Assembly (NCBI GenBank): GCA_937888595.1
Contig: CALARK010000012.1
Location: forward strand, 186,001 to 250,000
Length of the DNA stretch: 64,000 nt
Reading direction: 5' to 3'
DNA from: an uncultured Sterolibacteriaceae bacterium
GTDB taxonomy: Bacteria; Pseudomonadota; Gammaproteobacteria; Burkholderiales; Rhodocyclaceae
This document shows positions 1-7,614 of this stretch, in pieces. Every line of letters starts with the position of its first letter. Positions within the stretch are counted from its first letter, which is position 1. The notes under the pieces were generated by a model. The model was given only the letters and a program-made list of their open reading frames with translations, had not been told where the DNA came from and ran no database searches. Made by a program: the position numbers and the translations under genes.

Positions 1-1
1 C

Positions 2-250
2 CGGGCGATGCGCCGCCTGCTCGGCCACCTTGCCGCACTGCAGGACACGCTTGGCCAGATCAACGATCTCGCCAATGCCGGCACCCTGCTGATGGCCTGC
101 GCGCAGGAGCGTGGCGGCGACCCTCGTCTGCGCGAGGCGATCACGCTGATCGGTGGCTGGCACGGGCCGCGCCACCAGAATCTGCTCGCGGCGATCCCCG
201 CCCAGTTGAAACATCTCGGTAAACTTCGCCTGCCAGAATTCGCCCCCTGA
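2..250 (+). CDS. CHAD-domain protein, C-terminal fragment
   Basis: The reading frame is open from the left edge of the window, so only the last ~83 codons are present. The residues fit the end of a CHAD domain, an all-alpha, histidine-rich domain associated with polyphosphate binding; the stretch LQDTLGQINDLANA resembles the conserved helix of that family. It ends 17 bases before sixA, a neighbour that often accompanies CHAD or polyphosphate genes, so the two are probably cotranscribed. Whether an N-terminal CYTH domain exists cannot be seen. Assignment rests on a short segment and is moderate. Confidence 0.6.
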   Translation, partial: RAMRRLLGHLAALQDTLGQINDLANAGTLLMACAQERGGDPRLREAITLIGGWHGPRHQNLLAAIPAQLKHLGKLRLPEFAP

Positions 251-267
251 TCAGCGAGGAAAACGAC

Positions 268-732
268 ATGGACCTGATTCTCTGGCGCCACGCGGAAGCG
301 GAAGACGGCGGTGCCGGCATGCCCGACGCGAAACGACGGCTCACCGCACGTGGCGAAAAGCAGGCACACGACATGGCCAAATGGTTGCGGTCGCGCCTGC
401 CGAAGAAGACGCGCATCCTCGTCAGCCCGGCGGTACGCACCCAGCAGACCGCCCATGCGCTGGCCCTGCCCTTCGAGGTGGAACCCAGGATCGCCGTCGG
501 CGCCGACACCGCCGACCTGATCGCCGCGGCCAACTGGCTCGAACAGTCCGGCGCCGTCCTGCTCGTCGGCCACCAGCCTACGCTCGGCCGCCTCGCCGCC
601 CTGCTGCTATCCGACACGGAAGCCGACTGGAGCGTCAAGAAGGGCGCTGTCTGGTGGCTGTCGAAGCGCAGCCGTGACGGGCGCGACCAGACGGTGTTGC
701 GCGCGGTCATGAATCCGGAGATGCTGCGGTAA
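268..732 (+). CDS. sixA: SixA-type phosphohistidine phosphatase
   Basis: 154-residue histidine-phosphatase-superfamily protein of the small SixA kind. The N-terminal MDLILWRHAEA carries the catalytic RH motif (the phosphorylated histidine), and GHQPTLGRL near residue 108 holds the second active-site histidine. SixA removes phosphate from phosphohistidine in phosphotransfer proteins; the exact target cannot be told here. The length is normal for the family. A GAGGA-type ribosome site lies about 10 bases before the ATG. The next gene is a polysaccharide exporter and is probably functionally separate. Confidence 0.85.
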   Translation: MDLILWRHAEAEDGGAGMPDAKRRLTARGEKQAHDMAKWLRSRLPKKTRILVSPAVRTQQTAHALALPFEVEPRIAVGADTADLIAAANWLEQSGAVLLVGHQPTLGRLAALLLSDTEADWSVKKGAVWWLSKRSRDGRDQTVLRAVMNPEMLR

Positions 733-781
733 GATTCAGTGGAGTTGCCACTTCCTGGCCGTCCCATGCGACGGTCGCGCA

Positions 782-1585
782 ATGTCCGCCGCCAATCCCG
801 TCATATCGATCATCCGTCTCCTCGACCACCGTTACCTGCTTGGCCAACTGGTCAAGCGCGACGTATTGCTGCGCTATCGAGGCGCGATGTTCGGCGTGGC
901 CTGGATTTTTCTCAGCCCCTTGCTGATGCTGGCGATCTTCGCCTTCGTCTTCGGCCATATCTTCCAGTCACGCTGGCCGCAGCAGCCCGACGGCATGCCC
1001 TTCTGGCTGATGCTCTATAGCGGACTGATCGTTTTCAACCTCTTCGCCGAGACCGTCTCGCGCGCTCCTGCCACGGTGCGCAGCCAGCCCAGCTATGTCA
1101 AGAAAATCATCTTCCCCGTCGAGATCCTGCCACTGGTACCGCTCGGCGCAGCCCTGGTGCACGGGGCCTTCAACCTGCTGATTCTCGTCATCGCCCTCGC
1201 CTGCTTCGATCAGTTGTCCACCGGCATCCTGCTGTTTCCGTTACTCGTCATTCCGGCCCTTCTGCTGGGTCTGGGACTCGCGTGGTTCCTCGCCGCGTGG
1301 GGTGTCTTTATCAAGGACATGTCGCAAATCGTGCCGCTTTTCGTGCAGATGCTGCTGTTTCTGTCTCCCGTGTTCTACCCGGCCAGTGCGGTGCCGGAAT
1401 TCCTGCAGCCGATCTACGCACTCAATCCACTGGGCGCGGTCATCGAAGAAACGCGCGCCACCATACTCGGCCTGCCGGTCGACTGGACAAGCTGGGCGGC
1501 TGCGCTCGGTGCCGGCCTTTCCGCCAGTCTGCTCGGTCTCGCATTCTTCAACCATGCCCGCGACGAATTCGCCGATGCCCTCTGA
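782..1585 (+). CDS. wzm: ABC-2 type polysaccharide exporter permease (Wzm-like)
   Basis: 267-residue integral membrane protein with about six hydrophobic segments, typical of permeases of ABC exporters for O-antigen or other cell-surface polysaccharides. The start RDVLLRYRGAMFGVAW and the late segment with SPVFYPASAVP are characteristic of Wzm/KpsM/TagG-type subunits. It would pair with the ATPase encoded immediately downstream, whose start overlaps its end by 11 bases, to move undecaprenyl-linked glycan across the inner membrane. It is the first gene of the long glycan locus. Confidence 0.88.
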   Translation: MSAANPVISIIRLLDHRYLLGQLVKRDVLLRYRGAMFGVAWIFLSPLLMLAIFAFVFGHIFQSRWPQQPDGMPFWLMLYSGLIVFNLFAETVSRAPATVRSQPSYVKKIIFPVEILPLVPLGAALVHGAFNLLILVIALACFDQLSTGILLFPLLVIPALLLGLGLAWFLAAWGVFIKDMSQIVPLFVQMLLFLSPVFYPASAVPEFLQPIYALNPLGAVIEETRATILGLPVDWTSWAAALGAGLSASLLGLAFFNHARDEFADAL

Positions 1586-2780
1586 CGACGTCGCCATTTC
1601 GGTCCGCAACCTGACCAAGACCTACCGGCTATTCGGACACCCGGGGGATCGCGTCAAGCAGTTCTTCAGTCTCGGCCTGAAGCGCTACCACCGCGACTTC
1701 ACCGCGCTCGAGGACGTCTCCTTCGACATCAAGCAGGGAGAGACCGTCGGCATCATCGGTCGCAACGGTTCGGGCAAGAGCACGCTGCTGCAGCTGATCT
1801 GCGGCATCCTGAAGCCGACATCCGGATCCGTCTGCGTCCGCGGCAGGGTCTCCGCCCTGCTCGAGCTGGGTGCCGGATTCAATCCGGACTTCACAGGCCG
1901 CGAAAACGCGTACTTCCAAGGGGCGATCATGGGGCTGGATGCGGCGGAGATGGACGGACGTTTCCAAGCCATTGCCTCTTTTGCCGACATCGGCGATTTC
2001 ATCGACCAGCCGGTACGCACGTATTCGAGCGGAATGTTCCTGCGGCTCGCCTTTGCCGTTGCCTCCCACGTCAGTCCCGACGTCCTGGTGGTAGATGAAG
2101 CCATGGCAGTCGGCGACGCGGCTTTCCAGCAAAGGTGCTTCGACCGCATCCGCAACATGCAGAGCCATGGCATGACCATGATCGTCGTTTCCCATAATCC
2201 CTACCAGATCGAACAGCTATGCGATCGGGCAGCGGTACTGAACCGGGGACGGCTGGCGCCCCTGCAACCAGCCAAGGACGCCCTTTCCCTCTATCAGGAG
2301 CTGGTTCATCATGAGCTGGCTCCCAGCACCGCTTCGGCCCTCCCCCTGCGTGAGGGAACGCATACGCTCTACTTCGAGAACGTAACGATCGATGGCGAGC
2401 AGAATCCTGACGATGGCGCTTTCCGGACAAACAGACCGCTGCAGATTACGGCTGATATCGTTGCAGGCACCGCAGTCAGCAATGTGCGTTTCCGTTTCGA
2501 ACTCTGCTCTCCGGGCGGCCTTGTCACGATGATTTCTACCATCGGCCTGACAGAGGAGATGACGTTTCATGGCAGGCATAGAATTGCTTTCAGCATGCCG
2601 GCCTGCCAGTTGACAAGCGGCTGGTACCACATCAACGCCATCGCGGTAGGCCGGGATGTCCGCCTCGATGCCTGGCAGCGGGCGGCCGATTTCAGTGTTC
2701 TTCTCAAGGAGGAGGCCGCGTTGAACCTGTCCGGCGACAGAGGTATCTATGTCTGCCAGGGAAACTGGAATTTTTCATGA
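1575..2780 (+). CDS. wzt: ABC exporter ATPase with C-terminal glycan-binding domain (Wzt-like)
   Basis: 401-residue ATP-binding subunit partnering the upstream permease. Walker A GRNGSGKST is at residues 62-70, the signature YSSGM at 150-154, Walker B VLVVDE at 170-175, and the switch histidine near 207. The nucleotide-binding domain ends near residue 240. About 150 further residues follow that match the position and beta-rich character of the Wzt C-terminal carbohydrate-binding domain, which in known systems recognises a modified non-reducing glycan end. The ATG at 1575 was chosen because it overlaps the permease end and gives a normal N-terminus; the frame is open further upstream. Confidence 0.88.
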   Translation: MPSDDVAISVRNLTKTYRLFGHPGDRVKQFFSLGLKRYHRDFTALEDVSFDIKQGETVGIIGRNGSGKSTLLQLICGILKPTSGSVCVRGRVSALLELGAGFNPDFTGRENAYFQGAIMGLDAAEMDGRFQAIASFADIGDFIDQPVRTYSSGMFLRLAFAVASHVSPDVLVVDEAMAVGDAAFQQRCFDRIRNMQSHGMTMIVVSHNPYQIEQLCDRAAVLNRGRLAPLQPAKDALSLYQELVHHELAPSTASALPLREGTHTLYFENVTIDGEQNPDDGAFRTNRPLQITADIVAGTAVSNVRFRFELCSPGGLVTMISTIGLTEEMTFHGRHRIAFSMPACQLTSGWYHINAIAVGRDVRLDAWQRAADFSVLLKEEAALNLSGDRGIYVCQGNWNFS

Positions 2781-3505
2781 TGCCGCCCCCCCGGGACGAT
2801 GACCACTATGGCATCCGGGCGGATTACCGCCACAATCTGGTGCAATCCACTTTCGATGCAACCGGCGACCCGCTGTACTGGAACGGAAGTCGCCTCGAAA
2901 ATGCTGCGGTCTTCCAGTATGACGTATATGCGCTGGCCGCCGGCCTGGTCAGGCAACGCAATTGCAAGGCCCTGCTAGATGTCGGCAGCGGCCCCCCTGT
3001 CAAACTGAAAGCATTGATGCCTGACGGACTGGACATCTGCCTGGTCGACCAGCCCAATACCGCCCCTCTCGCCAAAGAAATTCTTCCGAAAGCAGCGTTC
3101 TTCGGTGCCAATCTGGAACAGGACTTCCCGGTCATCGACAGGAAATTCGATCTGGTACTGTGTGCTGACGTCATCGAGCACCTGATTGCGCCCGACCCGT
3201 GCCTCGACTTCATACGGCGTCATCTTGCGCAGGACGGACTCCTGTTGATTTCAACTCCGGAAAGGAACGCGCTGCGCGGCAAGAACTGCGCCTACAGTCC
3301 GCACCCGATGCATGTGCGCGAATGGAGCTTCGATGAGTTCCGGCGCTTCCTAGTCAGCCGCAATCTGGAAATCATCGAACATTTACTCCTTCCGCAACAA
3401 CGAACGGACCCCGTGCGCAGAACGTACGGCCGGCTCATGGCGGCCTTCCGGCTGCCGCCAGCCTGGTATTCATGTCAATTAGCCATTTGCCGCGTGCGGG
3501 GGTAA
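2777..3505 (+). CDS. class I SAM-dependent methyltransferase
   Basis: 242-residue Rossmann-fold methyltransferase. Motif I ALLDVGSGPPVK is at residues 65-76, and the acidic/post-I region and LVLCADVIEHL (about 126-136) follow. It starts with an ATGA overlap on the wzt stop, which implies translational coupling to the exporter. In systems with a Wzt glycan-binding domain, a methyl group on the chain end can act as the export signal, so a role in capping is an inference from context. The substrate is unknown. Confidence 0.75.
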   Translation: MMPPPRDDDHYGIRADYRHNLVQSTFDATGDPLYWNGSRLENAAVFQYDVYALAAGLVRQRNCKALLDVGSGPPVKLKALMPDGLDICLVDQPNTAPLAKEILPKAAFFGANLEQDFPVIDRKFDLVLCADVIEHLIAPDPCLDFIRRHLAQDGLLLISTPERNALRGKNCAYSPHPMHVREWSFDEFRRFLVSRNLEIIEHLLLPQQRTDPVRRTYGRLMAAFRLPPAWYSCQLAICRVRG

Positions 3506-3511
3506 ATCGCC

Positions 3512-4366
3512 ATGTTTGGAAAAATATCGCGAATGCTGTCCCGTCTCGGCATGGCTGCGGACTTGGCCCTCAATGCGCCATCGGAAATGCTGGCGGAAAT
3601 GCGGCAGCTGATGGCATTGAACGCCATTACCGATCCGCAACAGCATCATGATGCACAGTTCGACTACCTGTGTGCCAAGGCGTCCCGTGCGGGTTTCGAC
3701 ATTTATAACAAGAACCTGATGTGGATGGATGAACCAGGTTTCTGGAAAATCTGGAAAGCATCGCCGTACTGGAACAAGCAGCGTGCCGACCGGAAGTTCG
3801 TGCTCTGGTCGATGGTGCGCAGCACACGTGATCTGCCCGGCGATACAGCCGAATGCGGTGTTCTCGATGGGGCATCGAGCTATCTGGTCTGCAGTGCCCG
3901 CCGGGATTGTGGGCCTTTTTTGCATCATGCCTTCGACTCCTTCGAAGGGCTTTCGCCACCGGAGGCGGAGGATCAGCCGAACAGCCCGATGGCGTTCCGG
4001 TGGTCTTCCGGAGACCTGGCTGTATCGATCGAAGAGGCCATGGACAAGCTCGGCCGCTTTGACAACATACGCTATCACAAGGGCTGGATTCCCAGCCGTT
4101 TTGACGAGGTTGCCCAGCTGCGCTTTTCTTTCGTGCACGTTGATGTCGACCTCTATCAACCCACCCGCGACTCCATCGAGTTCTTCTACCCTCGCCTGGT
4201 ACCGGGAGGCATCCTGTTGTGCGACGACTACGGCTACCATACCTGTCCCGGCGCCAGAAAGGCCTTCGATGACTTTGTCGCGAATGTTCCCGAGCGCTCG
4301 GTCATACACCTGCCGACCGGACAGGGGTTCATCGTCAAGCGCGGCCGGCACCTTGCTGAAGACTGA
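3512..4366 (+). CDS. TylF/MycF-family sugar O-methyltransferase
   Basis: 284 residues. The segments GDTAECGVLDGASSYLV (about 110-126), FVHVDVDLYQPT (207-218) and LLCDDYG (235-241) are typical of the macrocin O-methyltransferase (TylF/MycF) family. These are metal-dependent enzymes that methylate sugar hydroxyls, with the aspartate-rich motifs binding Mg2+. Found between a methyltransferase and an amidotransferase of the glycan locus, it most likely methylates a sugar of the exported polymer or its precursor. It starts 6 bases after the previous stop. Confidence 0.8.
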   Translation: MFGKISRMLSRLGMAADLALNAPSEMLAEMRQLMALNAITDPQQHHDAQFDYLCAKASRAGFDIYNKNLMWMDEPGFWKIWKASPYWNKQRADRKFVLWSMVRSTRDLPGDTAECGVLDGASSYLVCSARRDCGPFLHHAFDSFEGLSPPEAEDQPNSPMAFRWSSGDLAVSIEEAMDKLGRFDNIRYHKGWIPSRFDEVAQLRFSFVHVDVDLYQPTRDSIEFFYPRLVPGGILLCDDYGYHTCPGARKAFDDFVANVPERSVIHLPTGQGFIVKRGRHLAED

Positions 4367-4374
4367 ATAGAAGG

Positions 4375-6264
4375 ATGTGCGGGATACTTGGTTCGGTCGG
4401 CCAGCCCCCTCCCGAAAGGGAGGTATTCGACCGCATGCTGGATGAACTGGCATATCGAGGTCCCGATGGTCGAGGTGTGAAAGTGCTCGGCGCCGGTCGC
4501 GTGCTGCTCGGCCATCGCCGGCTCGCCATCATCGACTTGAGTTCAGATGGTGCCCAGCCCATCTGCAATGAAGATGGCACGCTCTGGCTCACCTACAACG
4601 GGGAAATCTACAACTATCGAGAATTGCGTGAAACGCTTCTCAGGCGCGGGCATCGTTTCCATTCCCGCTCGGATTCCGAGGTCATCGTACATGCCTACGA
4701 AGAATGGGGTTCCGCCTGCGTGTCTCATCTGCGGGGGATATTCGCCTTCGGGCTTTGGGACGAGCATGAGCGGAGGCTGTTCCTTGCCCGCGATCCGCTC
4801 GGCGTCAAGCCACTCTACTATGCAAACTATGCAGGGCGCTTCACCTTCGCCTCGCAACCGAAGGCGATCCTGGCCGACCCCGCCTTTCCAAGAAGGATCA
4901 ACCCCGATGGGCTCCGTGACTTCCTGGCGCATGGATTTGTTCCATACACCCGCAGCGCTTTCGCCGGCATGGCGAAACTGCCGGCAGGCCATACGGCGAT
5001 GCTTGCCAATGATGTACTGACCCTCGAGCGCTACTGGGAGCTGCAGGATGGCAAAATTCTGCAAGACCCACAGGCGGCCTGCGAACAACTCCAGGATGGG
5101 ATAGCGAATGCCGTCAAGGCCCAACTGGTTGCCGACGTTCCGGTAGGCTGTTTCTTGAGCGGCGGGATCGATTCGAGCCTTCTGGTCGCCATGGCACGCC
5201 CGCATCTTGATGAGTTGCGAAGTTTTACAGTCGGCTTCGAGGAAGCGGGCAGCGACGAGCGGCCTTACGCACGCGCCGTAGCCAGTATGTTCGGCACGCA
5301 TCATCATGAAAGAGTATTGCGCCGTAGCGACCTTCATGAACGGCTGTATGCGCTGCAGGAACATTTCGACGAGCCGTTCGACCCGAATGGCCCGCTGCCC
5401 TTCACGGAAGTTTCGCGGCTCGCCAGGGACAGCGATACGATCGTCGCCCTGGGCGGCGACGGGGCTGACGAAATGTTCGTCGGCTATCTGCGCTATGACG
5501 ATTTCGATCGTCCTGGCTGGGCCGATTCCGGATGGGCTGCACGGACGTGGCATGCACTGCGCCACAGGGGGCTCATCGGCCCGCGTCGGTCTGCGCCAAA
5601 CGACTTACCTCGCTACTTCCGGCACGAAGGCTGCCTGGATGAATACGGCCTCGCCAGCCTCCTCGAGCCCGGTTTTCTCGCCCAGCTGGAAGATGACGCT
5701 TTGTCGGTCATGCAAGCCTTCTACCGCCCCGATCTGCCTGCCGTTGCCGCGGCCCGTCATCTCGACATGCACCTCTATCTGGTGGATCACATTCTCTGCA
5801 AGGTTGACCGGGCCTCGATGGCGCACGGTGTTGAAGTACGCGTTCCCTTTCTTGACCCGGAGCTGGTACGGATCGCATTCAATATCCCGCTAGCCTTGCA
5901 CTACCGTCACGGCGAGAGGAAGGCGTTACTGAAAAAGATTGCTTCACGCTGGCTGCCCGCCGACACCGTCACGGCACGCAAGAAAGGCTTCAGCTCGCCA
6001 CTGGGAGACTGGTTCGGTCCCCACAACGATGCATGGCTACATAGCTGGCTGCGGGACGGCATGCTAATCAATCTGAACATCCTTCGCCCGGACTGGCCCA
6101 CCCGCGTCGCCGCACTGCAAGCGGTCAATGGTGCAACGGGCCTGCGCATACGCTGGCTTTTACTGACAGCCGAACTCTGGGCACGCCGCTGGATTGCCGG
6201 CGAGCACTTGCAGGGCACGGCACACGCATCTCTCTCGGCATGCAGCAAGGTGCCATCCGCATGA
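4375..6264 (+). CDS. asnB: asparagine synthase-type glutamine amidotransferase (first copy)
   Basis: 629 residues. The protein begins MCGILGSVG, so after Met removal Cys is the nucleophile of a class II glutaminase domain. A C-terminal synthetase domain carries the PP-loop SGGIDSS at about 262-268. The length suits AsnB. In polysaccharide loci such enzymes commonly amidate uronic acid sugars rather than make asparagine; that role is inferred from neighbours. It starts 8 bases after the TylF-like gene. A second member lies at 13781-15673. Confidence 0.85.
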   Translation: MCGILGSVGQPPPEREVFDRMLDELAYRGPDGRGVKVLGAGRVLLGHRRLAIIDLSSDGAQPICNEDGTLWLTYNGEIYNYRELRETLLRRGHRFHSRSDSEVIVHAYEEWGSACVSHLRGIFAFGLWDEHERRLFLARDPLGVKPLYYANYAGRFTFASQPKAILADPAFPRRINPDGLRDFLAHGFVPYTRSAFAGMAKLPAGHTAMLANDVLTLERYWELQDGKILQDPQAACEQLQDGIANAVKAQLVADVPVGCFLSGGIDSSLLVAMARPHLDELRSFTVGFEEAGSDERPYARAVASMFGTHHHERVLRRSDLHERLYALQEHFDEPFDPNGPLPFTEVSRLARDSDTIVALGGDGADEMFVGYLRYDDFDRPGWADSGWAARTWHALRHRGLIGPRRSAPNDLPRYFRHEGCLDEYGLASLLEPGFLAQLEDDALSVMQAFYRPDLPAVAAARHLDMHLYLVDHILCKVDRASMAHGVEVRVPFLDPELVRIAFNIPLALHYRHGERKALLKKIASRWLPADTVTARKKGFSSPLGDWFGPHNDAWLHSWLRDGMLINLNILRPDWPTRVAALQAVNGATGLRIRWLLLTAELWARRWIAGEHLQGTAHASLSACSKVPSA

Positions 6265-6317
6265 CGTCGCAGCGTTCCGCGATGCTAATATTGAGCAGCG
6301 CGTAACTTCATCCAGGC

Positions 6318-7001
6318 ATGATTACGGAATCACTCTACCGACTCTCGAAACGCAAGTCACGCGAGAATCTTTATGCTTGGCTGGCGCGGGCGGTCAGGCG
6401 TGATGCCCACGCCGACACTTTATCCATGTTGAGCATCGGTGCGGGAGGGGAAGTCGCAGCCCACTTGGCAGAACTCGGCATTCATGTGCGCACACTCGAC
6501 ATCGATCCCCTGCGACAGCCGGATATCGTGGCGAACATCGAGGCCATGCCGGAAATTGCAGACGCATCGATCGACATCCTTTTCTGCATCGAGGTACTTG
6601 AGCATGTCAGTCGTCCAGAGAGCGCGATTGCCGAGATCCGACGCATCCTGAGACCCGGAGGCTGCGTGATCGGATCCACCCCTTTCCTGCTCGGCATTCA
6701 CGATGCCCCTTACGATTTCCAACGGTTCACCCGTCATGGGTTGCAATGGTTGTTCCGCGATTTCGAGGAAATCGAACTGCTCGAACGCAACGGTTACTTC
6801 GCGGCCGCCTCCGTTCTGATCTATAGAAGATTCGCACTCGATGCTCCTTGGAGCGGCATGTCCCTGTTGCGAGTCCCGCTGCTGCTCTTCCTCGCCCTCG
6901 GCCTCGAGTTGCTCGACCGATGGCTTCCTTCCAAGGAAGGTACGACCGGGTATTTTTTCGTCTACCGCAAGACACGGCACAGCGCCACCACGACAGAATG
7001 A
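6318..7001 (+). CDS. class I SAM-dependent methyltransferase
   Basis: 227 residues with a glycine-rich motif I (MLSIGAGGEV, about residue 36), the acidic DID at the end of strand 2, IDILFCIEVLEHV and RILRPGG, i.e. an ordinary Methyltransf_11-like core. After the catalytic core there is a hydrophobic stretch (LLRVPLLLFLALGLELLD), suggesting membrane association. It follows asnB after a 53-base gap that holds no obvious promoter or terminator, and its stop overlaps the start of a decayed methyltransferase gene. Confidence 0.75.
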   Translation: MITESLYRLSKRKSRENLYAWLARAVRRDAHADTLSMLSIGAGGEVAAHLAELGIHVRTLDIDPLRQPDIVANIEAMPEIADASIDILFCIEVLEHVSRPESAIAEIRRILRPGGCVIGSTPFLLGIHDAPYDFQRFTRHGLQWLFRDFEEIELLERNGYFAAASVLIYRRFALDAPWSGMSLLRVPLLLFLALGLELLDRWLPSKEGTTGYFFVYRKTRHSATTTE

Positions 7002-7614
7002 GCAGCAAGCACGATCCCCTCGAGGAAACGGACATGCGGGGATTCCGGATCAATCTCGACGTGATGCGACAGATACGTGAATACGCGAGCCGCTCCGGCA
7101 TGCCAAAAAGTGTGGTCAGCATTCTCGACTGGGGTTGTGGCCGCGGTCGGTCGCCCTGTTGCGCGAAGAAGGCCATGATGCCTATGGCATCGATATCGAT
7201 TTCGTCGTCTAAGAATCATTCCGGATACTTAAGCCAGGCGGCCTCGTTATCCACAGCTTTCCAGGGTCGCGCTGGTTGATCGGGCCGCACGTTCATATGC
7301 CCCTAGTCCATTGGCTACCACTAGGCTGCTGGAGGCGCATGCTCATTCGGTCCTGCCTTGCACTCGGCCTCCGACCGAATCCGCCCTGGCAGAACTGCAG
7401 CGAGGCCGTGTGGTCGTTGTATGACCGCTATCTCCAGAAAAAGACGCGCTATCGGCCGCGCGCCACCATCGAGGACTGTTTCACCATCGCGGGATTCCAA
7501 GGACGCTGGCTGGATAACCCACCTGGCGGTTGGCGGACCCTGTTGCCGGCGTCGCTGCGCGATAACGGATTCCCGAACGGCAGCCTGCTGCTATGCCTGG
7601 CCAAGCCAGCATGA
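6998..7614 (+). pseudogene. decayed methyltransferase gene (frameshift, stop and internal deletion)
   Basis: Translation starts normally at an ATGA overlap and reaches motif I (SILDWGCGRGRS). Near 7147-7150 the reading frame changes; the following frame gives VALLREEGHDAYGIDIDFVV and then a TAA at 7210-7212. Without further frame change it continues ESFRILKPGGLVIHSFPGSRWL and runs to the stop at 7612-7614. Compared with the intact relative at 10950-11714, about 60 residues between the SAM-binding acidic residue and RVLKPGG are missing, including the LEH region. So there are at least a frameshift, a nonsense codon and a deletion. Start and end still overlap both neighbours, which points to decay in place. 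Confidence 0.8.
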
